Source: Alistipes sp.
GTDB taxonomy: Bacteria; Bacteroidota; Bacteroidia; Bacteroidales; Rikenellaceae
DNA: 64,000 bases
Assembly (NCBI GenBank): GCA_029060215.1
Contig: JAIDUK010000005.1
Span: 1 to 64,000, forward strand
Reading direction: 5' to 3'
Positions 36,561 to 46,085 of this stretch are shown one piece after another. A model generated the notes under the pieces. That model did not search any database. It worked only from the letters and a program-made list of their open reading frames with translations, and was not told the DNA's origin. The translations under genes and the position numbers were made by a program. Each line of letters opens with the position of its first letter. The stretch's first letter is position 1.

Positions 36561-37646
36561 ATGGCAGACACCACCATTCTGACCCGGCTCGACGGGTTGA
36601 AACTCAAATACGAGGAGATCGGCCAGAAGCTGACCGACCCCGAAGTGATCGCCGACGTCAAGCAGTTCGTGCAGCTCAACAAGGAGTACAAGGAGCTCGA
36701 ACCCATCATCGAGACTTCGGACCGGTTCCGCACGGCCATCGCCAACCTGTCGGAAGCCAAGGACGTCATGGCCAACGACAAGGACGAGGAGATGCGCGAA
36801 ATGGCCCGCGAGGAGATCGCCGAACTCGAACCGGCCATCGAACGCATGGAGGAGGAGATCAAGCTGCTGCTTATCCCGAAAGACCCGCAGGACTCGAAGA
36901 ACGCCATCGTCGAGATCCGCGGCGGCACGGGCGGCGACGAAGCGGCCATCTTCGCCGGCGACCTGTTGCGCATGTACACCAAATACGTCGAATCGAAAGG
37001 CTGGCGCTACGAAATCACCTCGTTCTCCGACGGCGCCGCGGGCGGCTACAAGGAAGTGGTGATGAAGGTGAGCGGACAAAACGTCTACGGCACGCTCAAA
37101 TACGAATCGGGCGTCCACCGCGTGCAGCGCGTGCCCCAGACCGAGACCCAAGGGCGCGTCCACACCTCGGCGGCTTCGGTGGCCGTGCTGCCCGAAGCCG
37201 AGGAATTCGACATCGAGATTTCGATGAACGACATCCGCAAGGACATCTTCTGCGCTTCGGGTCCGGGCGGGCAGTCGGTCAACACCACCTATTCGGCCAT
37301 CCGCCTGACCCACATCCCCACCGGAATCGTGGTGCAGTGTCAGGACCAGAAGTCGCAGCTCAAGAACTTCGACAAGGCGTTCGAGGAGCTGCGTACGCGC
37401 GTCTTCAACCTCGAATACTCCAAATATCTGGACGAAATCGCCTCGAAGCGCAAGACGATGGTCTCGACGGGCGACCGCTCGGCCAAGATCCGCACCTACA
37501 ACTACCCGCAGGGGCGCATCACCGACCACCGCATCAACTACACGATCTACAATCTGGCGGCCTTCATGGACGGCGACATCCAAGACTGCATCGACCACCT
37601 GATCGTGGCCGAAAACGCCGAACGGCTCAAGGAGAGCGAATTGTAA
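36561..37646 (+). CDS. prfA: Peptide chain release factor 1
   Basis: GGTGGDEAAIFAGDLLRMYTKY, ASGPGGQSVNTTYSAIRLTHIPTGIVVQCQDQKSQ. Confidence 0.97.
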   Translation: MADTTILTRLDGLKLKYEEIGQKLTDPEVIADVKQFVQLNKEYKELEPIIETSDRFRTAIANLSEAKDVMANDKDEEMREMAREEIAELEPAIERMEEEIKLLLIPKDPQDSKNAIVEIRGGTGGDEAAIFAGDLLRMYTKYVESKGWRYEITSFSDGAAGGYKEVVMKVSGQNVYGTLKYESGVHRVQRVPQTETQGRVHTSAASVAVLPEAEEFDIEISMNDIRKDIFCASGPGGQSVNTTYSAIRLTHIPTGIVVQCQDQKSQLKNFDKAFEELRTRVFNLEYSKYLDEIASKRKTMVSTGDRSAKIRTYNYPQGRITDHRINYTIYNLAAFMDGDIQDCIDHLIVAENAERLKESEL

Positions 37647-37693
37647 GACAATTTTTTCGGGCCCGGAACGTTCGGAGAAGAAAAACGCTTGTC

Positions 37694-38230
37694 ATGATCC
37701 GCCGTCTACTGCTCCTTGCCGCCCTTCTCGGAGGGCCGTCGCTGCGTGCGCAGCACCCGCTCTACATAGTCAACGGCACACCGCGGGAAGAGATCGCGGA
37801 GATAGACCCGGACGAAATCGAAACCATCGAAGAACTCCCGGCCGACGAAGAGAGCATAGCCCGCTACGGCGTGCAGGCTTCGAACGGAGTGATCGTCATC
37901 ACGCTGAAATACGATTCGCCCGCGGTTTTCGAGGGCGGCGGATCGTTCGCCGACTACATTGCCCGGCAGGTCGACTGGGGCCGGAACGAACCGGCCGCGC
38001 GGGTCGTTCTGCGCTATCGAATCGGCCCCGAGGGCGAAACGAGCGTCGGCGAAATCCTCGAATCGACCGACAGCCGGCTGAAACGGCGTGTGCTGAAAGC
38101 CGTGGCCGAAGCCCCGCGCTGGACGCCCGCGATGAAGAACGGCCGCCCGGTCGAAAGCGAAGGCGTTCTGCGCATCCAGCTGCCCGAAGGCAAGCCCCTG
38201 CCGGGAGAACCCTATCTGAGAATGCTGTGA
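37694..38230 (+). CDS. Secreted protein combining SusC-like plug motif and TonB C-terminal-like domain
   Basis: LYIVNGTPREEIAEIDPDEIETIEELPADEESIARYGVQASNGVIVITLK followed by VVLRYRIGPEGETSVGEILESTDSRLKRRVLKAVAEAPRWTPAMKNGRPVESEGVLRIQ. Confidence 0.75.
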   Translation: MIRRLLLLAALLGGPSLRAQHPLYIVNGTPREEIAEIDPDEIETIEELPADEESIARYGVQASNGVIVITLKYDSPAVFEGGGSFADYIARQVDWGRNEPAARVVLRYRIGPEGETSVGEILESTDSRLKRRVLKAVAEAPRWTPAMKNGRPVESEGVLRIQLPEGKPLPGEPYLRML

Positions 38231-38273
38231 CCCCGGCCGAATCCCCGGGGTGCACCCACCGAATAAAGAAAAC

Positions 38274-39164
38274 ATGATGAAAACGAATTCCTTTGCCGCT
38301 TGGCTGTTGGCCGTCCGGCCCTATAGTCTCGGCGCTTCGCTCATACCGGTGGCCGTCGGCGCGGCGCTGGCGTGGAGCGACGGCGGGTTCCACCCCGTCG
38401 TCACGCTGTTGTGCGCCTGCTTCGCCATACTGGCCCAGTGTACGGCCAATCTGGTCAACGACCTTTGGGATTTCCTGCGCGGAGCCGACCAACCCGACCG
38501 GCTGGGACCCGACCGTGCATTCGCCAAGGGCTACATCACGCTCCCAGCCATGAAAACAGGCATCGTCCTCTTCACCCTCGCCACCGCAGCGGCAGGGTGC
38601 GGGCTGTTGTTCTACGGCGGCTGGCAGCTGATTCCGGTCGGTGCGGCCTGCCTGCTGTTCGCCTACATCTACACGGCCGGACCGTGGCCGCTGGCCTATC
38701 ATGGGCTGGGCGATGTGGCGGTCATCGCCTTTTTCGGGCTGGTCCCGACCTGCTTCACCTATTATATACAGACGGGCGGCTGGAACTGGCAGGTGGCCGC
38801 GGCGGCGCTGGCCTGCGGGCTTATCATCGACACCATGTTGTGGATCAACAATTTCCGCGACCGCGAAGAAGACGCCCGCTGCGGCAAGAACACGATCGTC
38901 GTCTATTTGGGCGAGCGGGTCGGCCGCTGGGGCTATCTGGTGCTGGGCATCGGCGCGCTCGCCCTGTGCCTGAGCCTTTGGCTGGTCGGCGGACGGCTGT
39001 GGGCAGGCGTGCTGCCGCTGCTCTATCTGCCGCTGCTGCTGGCAACGTGGCGCAAGATCGTCCGCATCGACCGCGGCGACGAACTCAACGTCTGTCTGGG
39101 CGAGACGGCACGCAACATGCAGCTGTTCGGAATCCTGCTCACCATAGGCATCCTGTTGGGCTGA
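38274..39164 (+). CDS. menA: 1,4-dihydroxy-2-naphthoate polyprenyltransferase
   Basis: AWLLAVRPYSLGASLIPVAVGAALA, NLVNDLWDFLRGADQPDRLGP, LWINNFRDREEDARCGKNTIVVYLG. Confidence 0.92.
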   Translation: MMKTNSFAAWLLAVRPYSLGASLIPVAVGAALAWSDGGFHPVVTLLCACFAILAQCTANLVNDLWDFLRGADQPDRLGPDRAFAKGYITLPAMKTGIVLFTLATAAAGCGLLFYGGWQLIPVGAACLLFAYIYTAGPWPLAYHGLGDVAVIAFFGLVPTCFTYYIQTGGWNWQVAAAALACGLIIDTMLWINNFRDREEDARCGKNTIVVYLGERVGRWGYLVLGIGALALCLSLWLVGGRLWAGVLPLLYLPLLLATWRKIVRIDRGDELNVCLGETARNMQLFGILLTIGILLG

Positions 39165-39167
39165 CGC

Positions 39168-40445
39168 ATGGCCGAACCCCGGCATATCACCCTGCGCGAA
39201 CTGCAACGCGCAGTCAAACGGACCCTCGAAGAGGGGTTCGAGCTACCCGTGTGGGTGAGTGCCGAAATCGCCGAAATCAAGGTCAACTACTCGGGCCACT
39301 GCTACCTCGAACTGGTGGAGAAAGGGGGCGCCAACGGAGTGCCCACAGCGCAGGCCCGGGCGATGATCTGGAGCAGCAACTACCCCCGCCTCGCCGCCCG
39401 CTTCGAGCAGGAGACCGGGCAAAGGCTGGCGGCCGGGCTCCGGATTCTGGCCAAGGCGCTGGTGAGCTACCACGAACTCTACGGCTTCTCGCTCCAGATC
39501 AGCGACATCGACCCCACCTACACGCTGGGCGACATGGAGCAGCAGCGGCAGCAGACCATCCTGCAACTGCAACAAGAGGGAGTGTGGGAGATGAACCGCC
39601 AGCTGACGGCCCCCTTGGGCATGCAGCGCATAGCGGTGGTGTCAAGCGCCCACGCGGCGGGCTGCCGCGACTTCTGCAAGGAACTGGAAAAGAGCCCCTA
39701 CCGCTTCCGGCTGACGCTGTTCGATGCGTTCGTACAAGGCGCCGAAGCGGAAAACTCGATCGTCGACGCGCTGGGCCGGATAGCCGCACGGGCCGACGAA
39801 TTCGACGCGGTGGCGCTCATCCGCGGCGGCGGCTCGGCCAGCGACCTCAACTGCTTCAACGCCTACCGGCTGTGCGCCCATCTGGCGCAGTTCCCGCTGC
39901 CCGTGGTGACGGGAATCGGCCACGACAAAGACACGAGCGTCGCCGACATGGTAGCCTTCGCCGCTCTGAAGACCCCCACAGCCGTGGCCGGATGGCTGAC
40001 CGAGCGGCTTGCAAGCGTCGAGGGCGGATTCGACGCCATGGCTCTGCGGCTGCACGACGCGACCTGCGAGCGGACCCGCGGCGCAGCCCTGCGGCTGGAA
40101 CGCACGGCGGGCGAACTCCGGCGCTTAAGCGGCGAACGCCTGACCCTCGAACGGATGCGGCTGGAACGGCTGGCCGGACGCCCGGCCGAAACGGCCCTCG
40201 AACTGCTGGCCCGGCAACGGCTCCGGCTGCGCAATGCGGCGGAAATCGCAGCCGCCCACGCTCCGGAACGCCTGCTGAAACTGGGGTTCGCCCTGCTCCA
40301 CGGCGGCGGGCAGGCCATCACCTCGGCCGCGCAAGCCAAGGCGGGCGACGAAGTGGAAATCCGCCTTGCCGACGGCACCCTCACCGCAACGATCAACACC
40401 ACGACGATATGGCAAAAAAAGAAATCGCCTACGAAGAAGCGATGA
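39168..40445 (+). CDS. xseA: Exodeoxyribonuclease VII large subunit
   Basis: VWVSAEIAEIKVNYSGHCYLELVEKG, VALIRGGGSASDLNCFN, VVTGIGHDKDTSVADMVAF. Confidence 0.96.
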   Translation: MAEPRHITLRELQRAVKRTLEEGFELPVWVSAEIAEIKVNYSGHCYLELVEKGGANGVPTAQARAMIWSSNYPRLAARFEQETGQRLAAGLRILAKALVSYHELYGFSLQISDIDPTYTLGDMEQQRQQTILQLQQEGVWEMNRQLTAPLGMQRIAVVSSAHAAGCRDFCKELEKSPYRFRLTLFDAFVQGAEAENSIVDALGRIAARADEFDAVALIRGGGSASDLNCFNAYRLCAHLAQFPLPVVTGIGHDKDTSVADMVAFAALKTPTAVAGWLTERLASVEGGFDAMALRLHDATCERTRGAALRLERTAGELRRLSGERLTLERMRLERLAGRPAETALELLARQRLRLRNAAEIAAAHAPERLLKLGFALLHGGGQAITSAAQAKAGDEVEIRLADGTLTATINTTTIWQKKKSPTKKR

Positions 40446-40600
40446 CCCGGGTCGAAGAGATTCTGGGCCGCATCCAGCGCGAAGAAGTGACGGTCGACGA
40501 ACTGGCCGCCGAAGTCGGCCGCGCCACCGAACTCATAGCCGCCTGCAAGGCACGGCTGCTGAAGGCCGAAGAAGAAGTCAACAAACTGATAGGAGAATGA
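40409..40600 (+). CDS. xseB: Exodeoxyribonuclease VII small subunit (overlaps xseA)
   Basis: MAKKEIAYEEAMTRVEEILGRIQREEVTVDELAAEVGRATELIAACKARLLKAEEEVNKLIGE. Confidence 0.92.
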   Translation: MAKKEIAYEEAMTRVEEILGRIQREEVTVDELAAEVGRATELIAACKARLLKAEEEVNKLIGE

Positions 40601-41373
40601 TGGAACGGCTGATCCGCTGGGCGCTGAACCGCATCCCCCGCCCTGTCCTGCAACGCTTGGCCGGATGGGCGGTGCCGCTGGCCGGAGTGCTCTACAAGGG
40701 CCGCGGCGTCGAATGCCCGGTGTGCGGCGCCCGCTACCGGAAATTCATGCCCTACGGCTATGTCCGCCCGCGCGCCAACGCGCTGTGCCCCCGCTGCCTG
40801 TCGCTCGAACGCCACCGCCTGCTGTGGCTCTACCTCTCGCGCGAAACCGACCTGCTGCGCACGCTGCCCCGCACGCTCCACATAGCCCCCGAGGTCTGCA
40901 TCCTGCGCCACCTGAAACCCTGTTTCGCGGCGCATCCGGACCGCTATCTGACGGCCGACTTGGAGAGCCCGCTGGCCGACCTGCATTTCGACGTGCAGCA
41001 GATTCCGCTGGCCGACGCGTCCGTCGGGGCTGTGATCTGCAACCACCTGCTCGAACATGTGGCCGACGACCGCCGGGCTCTGCGCGAACTCCACCGCATC
41101 CTGCGCCCGGGGGGCTGGGGCATCCTGCTGTCGCCCGTCGACCTCGGCCGCGAAAGCACCTACGAAGACGACACCGTCACCGACCCTGCCGAACGCACGC
41201 GCATCTTCGGCCAATACGACCACCGGCGCATCTACGGCCGGGACTACGCCGAGCGGCTGCGCGAAGCAGGGTTCGACGTGGACGACATCGACTATGCGGC
41301 GGCCCTTACCGATGCCGAACGCCGCCGCTACGCCCTGCCCGAAGACCATATCTACGTGGTTCGCAAGAAGTAA
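40597..41373 (+). CDS. SAM-dependent methyltransferase
   Basis: VICNHLLEHVADDRRALRELHRILRPGGWGILLSPV (Methyltransf_11-type). Confidence 0.85.
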   Translation: MMERLIRWALNRIPRPVLQRLAGWAVPLAGVLYKGRGVECPVCGARYRKFMPYGYVRPRANALCPRCLSLERHRLLWLYLSRETDLLRTLPRTLHIAPEVCILRHLKPCFAAHPDRYLTADLESPLADLHFDVQQIPLADASVGAVICNHLLEHVADDRRALRELHRILRPGGWGILLSPVDLGRESTYEDDTVTDPAERTRIFGQYDHRRIYGRDYAERLREAGFDVDDIDYAAALTDAERRRYALPEDHIYVVRKK

Positions 41374-41375
41374 CG

Positions 41376-41409
41376 AAAAAAGGATGCCACTTTCTGCGAC
41401 ATCCTTTTT
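41376..41409. terminator. Bidirectional intrinsic terminator
   Basis: AAAAAGGATG...CATCCTTTTT between convergent genes. Confidence 0.65.
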
Positions 41410-41429
41410 CTGCGACTTGCGAGCGGAGA

Positions 41430-41810
41430 CTATTTCTCCGTCGACGAAGTCATGCGCTTCTCCTTGATGCGGGCCTTCTTACCGGTCAGATTGCGGAGGT
41501 AGTAGATGCGGGCGCGGCGAACGACACCGATCTTGTTGACCTCGATCTTCTCGATATGGGGCGAGTAGAGCGGGAAGATACGCTCGACACCCACGCCGTT
41601 GGAGATCTTGCGGATGGTGAACATCCGGGTCTTGCCCTGACCCTTGATCTGGATGACCACGCCGCGGAAGCTCTGCAAGCGCTCCTTGCTGCCCTCGACG
41701 ATTTTGTAGGTGACGGTGATCGTGTCACCGGCCTTGAACGACGGTACGTCGGCGTCCGTCTTGGGCCACATCTGCTCGTTGACGAGCCGGATGATTGCGT
41801 CTTTGTTCAT
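41430..41810 (-). CDS. rplS: 50S ribosomal protein L19
   Basis: [67 protein letters not shown]. Confidence 0.97.
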   Translation of the reverse strand: MNKDAIIRLVNEQMWPKTDADVPSFKAGDTITVTYKIVEGSKERLQSFRGVVIQIKGQGKTRMFTIRKISNGVGVERIFPLYSPHIEKIEVNKIGVVRRARIYYLRNLTGKKARIKEKRMTSSTEK

Positions 41811-42032
41811 TGCTGCAACAAAATTTGAAGTTTCGCATCCAACATTCCCGCTGCGCCGCGGCTACCATACGGAGACCCTGCTCCCTAATCCTGCGGAAAA
41901 CCCGCCCTGCCGCAACACCCATTGAAAGAGGTTGATCTGCGTCCCCGAAGGGATGGCAAAGATAACAAGTTTTTTCGTTCCGCGCAAATACGGCACAAAA
42001 ATTCACACTTTCGCAGAAGTCCGGGCAATGCT

Positions 42033-42072
42033 CAAATAAATTTGGCATTGCATTCGACTTGCGCTATCTTTG
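42033..42072 (+). promoter_or_regulatory. surE promoter with CAAATAAATTTGG upstream element
   Basis: CAAATAAATTTGGC-N18-TATCTTTG. Confidence 0.75.
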
Positions 42073-42077
42073 TAAGC

Positions 42078-42917
42078 ATGAACGAACGATTGATATTGGT
42101 GACCAACGACGACGGCTATGCCTCAAAGGGTCTGGCGGCGGCGATCGAAGTAGCCCGCGGCTTCGGCCGGGTGGTGGCCGTAGCGCCGGAGACGACGCAA
42201 AGCGGCATGAGCCAAGCCATCACGATGTACAACCCGCTCTACCTGCGCCGCGTGCGCAAGGAAGAGGGCGTCGAGGTCTATGCCTTTTCGGGCACTCCGG
42301 TCGACTGCGTGAAGATGGCTTTCGACTACCTGCTGCGCGAGGAGCAGGTCGGGCTGGTCATCTCGGGCATCAACCACGGGTCGAATTCGGCGGTCAACAT
42401 CCTCTACTCCGGAACGATGGGCGCAGCCATCGAGGGCAGCTTCTACGGGTGCCCGGCGGTGGGGCTCTCGCTCGACGACCATTCGGCCGACGCCGATTTC
42501 GAGGCTGCGGTCCTCTACGGCCAGCGGATCGTGGGCGACATACTGGCCCGGGCGGTCGACACGCCGCTGTGCCTGAACGTCAACATTCCGGCCGGAAAGC
42601 CCGACGAGCTGCACGGCATCCGGCTCTGCCGCCAGAACCGCGGATTCTGGCGCGAGGAATTCTACCGCCACGAAGACCCCCGCGGCCGCGAATACTTCTG
42701 GCTGACGGGCGAATTCGTCAACATGGAACCCGAAGCCGCCGACACCGACGAATGGGCCCTTGCGCACGGCTATGTTTCGGTGGTGCCGGTGCAGACCGAC
42801 ATGACCGACTACGCCCGGCTGCGGCAACTGCAAGGGGTGTTCGGCCCGGCTGCGGAGACGCCGGACCCGAGCCAAAGCCGGACGTGCGGCGGAGAAACCG
42901 GCGAAAAAACAGTATAA
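42078..42917 (+). CDS. surE: 5'-nucleotidase SurE
   Basis: MNERLILVTNDDGYASKGLAAAIEVA...VSGTPVDCVKMAFDYL-like; GINHGSNSAVNILYSGTMGAAIEG. Confidence 0.96.
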   Translation: MNERLILVTNDDGYASKGLAAAIEVARGFGRVVAVAPETTQSGMSQAITMYNPLYLRRVRKEEGVEVYAFSGTPVDCVKMAFDYLLREEQVGLVISGINHGSNSAVNILYSGTMGAAIEGSFYGCPAVGLSLDDHSADADFEAAVLYGQRIVGDILARAVDTPLCLNVNIPAGKPDELHGIRLCRQNRGFWREEFYRHEDPRGREYFWLTGEFVNMEPEAADTDEWALAHGYVSVVPVQTDMTDYARLRQLQGVFGPAAETPDPSQSRTCGGETGEKTV

Positions 42918-42962
42918 AAGCGTACGCAACGACCCGGAATAATCGCTAATTTTGCGAATGCC

Positions 42963-43940
42963 ATGCTGATAAAAATCCTTCTCGTCCTCTCGATCCTCAT
43001 CCAGTCGGTGGCCACGGTCTACGCCCTGCGGCTGGTGCGCGCCACCAAATACAATTCGGTGTGGATTCTTTTCATCGTGGGGTTCTCGCTGCTCTCGGTC
43101 GAGCGGCTCGTGCAGCTGTTGATGGCCTGCGAGGTCGAGATCATCCCCCGCTGGTGGTTCGGGTATCTGGGCATCGTAGTTTCGGTGTGTCTGTCGATCG
43201 GAGTGATGTACGCCCACAAGCTGTTCAAGTACATCGCGCGGCTCAACCGCCAGCGGCAGACGCTCAACCGGCGCATCCTGACCGCCGTGCTGCGCACCGA
43301 GGAGAAAGCCCGGTCGCGGTTCTCCAAGGAGCTGCACGACGGACTGGGGCCGCTGCTTTCGTCGGCCAAAATGTCGCTGTCGGCCCTCGCACGCGAAGAG
43401 CGCACGCCCGAGCAGCGCGAAATCATCGACAACACGACCTACGTCATCGAAGAGGCGATCCGCTCGCTGCGCGAAATATCGAACAACCTTTCGCCCCACG
43501 TGCTCAACGACTTCGGGCTGGCGCGGGGCGTGCAGCACTTCATCGACCGCAGCGTTGCCATGCACAACGTCAAGATCCGCTTCACGACCAACCTGCGGAC
43601 CGAGCGCTACGACACCGACATCGAAGTGATCCTCTACCGGGTCATCTGCGAGCTGATCAACAATTCGCTCAAACACGCCGCCTGCACCGCCGTCAGCCTG
43701 TCGCTCTCGCAGACCGGCACCCGCTTGGCGCTCGACTACAGCGACAACGGCCGGGGCTTCAGCCCGCAGGCCATGATGGATTGCGGCATGGGGCTTTCCA
43801 ACATCTCGTCGCGCGTCAATTCGCTGGGCGGCACCTTCGACATCGTCTCGGCCAAAGGCAAGGGGATGCGGGCTTCGGTGCGCATCGAGACCGGCCGGCC
43901 GGAGCCGTCGCCGCAGCCCCACAAAAACAACCGACGATGA
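42963..43940 (+). CDS. Sensor histidine kinase (HisKA_3/NarL type)
   Basis: ARSRFSKELHDGLGPLLSSAKMSL H-box; LDYSDNGRGFSP ATPase motif. Confidence 0.94.
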   Translation: MLIKILLVLSILIQSVATVYALRLVRATKYNSVWILFIVGFSLLSVERLVQLLMACEVEIIPRWWFGYLGIVVSVCLSIGVMYAHKLFKYIARLNRQRQTLNRRILTAVLRTEEKARSRFSKELHDGLGPLLSSAKMSLSALAREERTPEQREIIDNTTYVIEEAIRSLREISNNLSPHVLNDFGLARGVQHFIDRSVAMHNVKIRFTTNLRTERYDTDIEVILYRVICELINNSLKHAACTAVSLSLSQTGTRLALDYSDNGRGFSPQAMMDCGMGLSNISSRVNSLGGTFDIVSAKGKGMRASVRIETGRPEPSPQPHKNNRR

Positions 43941-44572
43941 ACCGGCCCCGCATCATACTGGTCGACGACCATTCGCTTTTCCGCAACGGGCTGCGCGGAC
44001 TGCTCGAACACAGCGGCTGCCGCGTGACGGGCGAAGCGGGCAGCGGCGAGGAGTTCCTGTCGATGCTGCCCGGCTGCGAAGCCGACGTGGTGTTCATGGA
44101 TTTCTCGATGCCCGGCATCGACGGCGCCCAAACCACCGAGCGGGCGCTGGCCCTGCGGCCCGACCTGCGGATCATCACGCTGTCGATGTTCGGCGAGGAG
44201 AGCTACTATTCGCGCATGGTCGAAGCGGGCGCCCGCGGGTTCCTGCTCAAGGATTCGCAGATCGGCGACGTGCTGGAAGCGGTCGACGCCGTCATGACGG
44301 GCGGCAGCTATTTCAGCCCCCGGCTGCTCGCGTCGCTGGCCAGCCGCATGCACTCGCGCGAGGATGCCGAAGACGAGCAGCTCTCGGCCCGCGAGCGCGA
44401 GATTCTGGTGCTGATATGCCGCGGGCTGTCCAATCTGGAGATCGCCGACGAATTGTTCATCTCCAAACGCACGGTCGACAAGCATCGCGCCAATATTCTG
44501 GAAAAAACCGGGTGCAAGAACACCGCATCCTTGGTCGTCTTCGCCATCCGCCACGGCATGGTGGAAGTGTAG
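43937..44572 (+). CDS. Response regulator, LuxR/NarL family
   Basis: MNRPRIILVDDHSLFRNGLRGLLE...LSAREREILVLICRGLSNLEIADELFISKRTVDKHRANILEKTG. Confidence 0.97.
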   Translation: MNRPRIILVDDHSLFRNGLRGLLEHSGCRVTGEAGSGEEFLSMLPGCEADVVFMDFSMPGIDGAQTTERALALRPDLRIITLSMFGEESYYSRMVEAGARGFLLKDSQIGDVLEAVDAVMTGGSYFSPRLLASLASRMHSREDAEDEQLSAREREILVLICRGLSNLEIADELFISKRTVDKHRANILEKTGCKNTASLVVFAIRHGMVEV

Positions 44573-44576
44573 CCGA

Positions 44577-44600
44577 GGTGAAAGGTGAAAGGCGAAAGCG
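44577..44600 (+). repeat. Heptad repeat (GGTGAAA x2, GGCGAAA)
   Basis: Period-7 GGTGAAA GGTGAAA GGCGAAA directly after the response-regulator stop codon. Confidence 0.7.
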
Positions 44601-44670
44601 ACAGGCCGCAAATCCCGATCATTCACTATTACGCAGCGAACCGGCTCATTCAGCCTATGCAACAACAAAA

Positions 44671-44706
44671 ACGGGAAGAACTCAGTGGAGTTCTTCCCGT
44701 TTTTTC
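44671..44706. terminator. Bidirectional intrinsic terminator
   Basis: ACGGGAAGAACTC-agtg-GAGTTCTTCCCGT then T-run; A-run on the other side. Confidence 0.75.
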
Positions 44707-44723
44707 AATAAGCCGAGCAGCGG

Positions 44724-45296
44724 CTACTTGATACGCTCGTAATATTCGCGGGTGCGGGTATCGACGCGGATCTTGTCGCCGGTGTTGATGAACAGCGGCA
44801 CGCGGACCGTAGCCCCGGTGTTGACCGTAGCGGGCTTGAGCGAGTTGGTCGAAGCCGTATCGCCCTTGATACCGGGCTCGGTGTAGGTCACCTCCATGTC
44901 GACGATGGGCGGAAGCTCGGCCGAAAGGACGGTCTCCTTCTCGGTGTGGAACATCACCTCGACGATCTGGCCGTCGGCCATCAGGTCGTAGTTGTTGATC
45001 AGGCTCTTGTCGATGTTGATCTCCTCGAAAGTCTCGGTGTGCATGAAGTGGGCGCCCAGATCGTCCTCGTAGGTGAACTGGTAGGGACGGCGCTCGACGC
45101 GCACCTGCTCGATCTTCTGGCTCACGGACGAGAACGTATTCTCGAGCACGCGGCCGTTTTCGAGGTTCTTGAGCTTGGAGCGGACGAAAGCGGGGCCCTT
45201 GCCCGGCTTGCAGTGCTGGAAATCGACCACAAGGAAAGTCTTGCCGTCCATCTCGATGCACATGCCGATCTTGATGTCGGCGGCTGTAATAGTCAT
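44724..45296 (-). CDS. efp: Elongation factor P
   Basis: MTITAADIKIGMCIEMDGKTFLVVDFQHCKPGKGPAFVRSKLKNLENGRVLENTF. Confidence 0.97.
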   Translation of the reverse strand: MTITAADIKIGMCIEMDGKTFLVVDFQHCKPGKGPAFVRSKLKNLENGRVLENTFSSVSQKIEQVRVERRPYQFTYEDDLGAHFMHTETFEEINIDKSLINNYDLMADGQIVEVMFHTEKETVLSAELPPIVDMEVTYTEPGIKGDTASTNSLKPATVNTGATVRVPLFINTGDKIRVDTRTREYYERIK

Positions 45297-45403
45297 AACG
45301 GTATCGTTTTGAAATTTTTATCTGACCGCAAAAATAGGAAAAATTCCGCAAAGCTGCAAAAAAGCCTCGGCGCCCGCGCATCGAAGCCGGGAACAATCGC
45401 CCG

Positions 45404-46012
45404 TCACAGTTCGATGGCCTTGCAGCGGAGCCCGGCCTGCCGGATCTTCTCGAGCGTGCGGGGCAGGGCGTAGCGCATGTTGCGGAAAGCCTTTTCGCTG
45501 TCGTGGAACACGACGATGGCCCCCGGCGCCAGATGCTTGGCGACGTTCTTCAGACATGCCCGGGGCGAAAGCCGGCGGTTGTAGTCGCGCGAGATGATGT
45601 CCCACATGACCAGTTTGTAGCGCTGCCCCAGCAGCCGGGCCTGCGCCGGAGTGATGCGCGCGTAGGGCGGGCGGAAGAGGTCGCTGCGGATCAAGTCGTT
45701 GGCGAAATCGACATCCTCGGTATAGCGTTCGAGACTCATGCCCCACCCCTTCTGGTGAGAATAGGTGTGGTTGCCCACCCGATGCCCGGCGTCGAGGATG
45801 CGCTGGAAAAGGTCGGGATACATCTCCACGTTCTTGCCCAGCACGAAAAAGGTGGCTTTGGCATCGTACTTGTCCAGCGTGGCCAGAATCCACTCCGTGA
45901 CGCCGGGCGTGGGCCCGTCGTCGAAGGTGAGGAACACCCCTTGGGGATCGTCGATCTCCCAGATCAGATCGGGCAGCAGCCGACGGATTATTTTCGGAGG
46001 TTTCAGGCGCAT
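45404..46012 (-). CDS. Polysaccharide deacetylase family protein
   Basis: GVFLTFDDGPTPGVTEWILATLDKYDAKATFFVLGKNVE...GHRVGNHTYSHQ; RPPYARI. Confidence 0.95.
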   Translation of the reverse strand: MRLKPPKIIRRLLPDLIWEIDDPQGVFLTFDDGPTPGVTEWILATLDKYDAKATFFVLGKNVEMYPDLFQRILDAGHRVGNHTYSHQKGWGMSLERYTEDVDFANDLIRSDLFRPPYARITPAQARLLGQRYKLVMWDIISRDYNRRLSPRACLKNVAKHLAPGAIVVFHDSEKAFRNMRYALPRTLEKIRQAGLRCKAIEL

Positions 46013-46085
46013 GGCTGAGACAAAAGTAGTGAAAATCCGCCGTGCAACAAAAATAAATTCGTATCTTCGCAAAAACCTCGAATCC

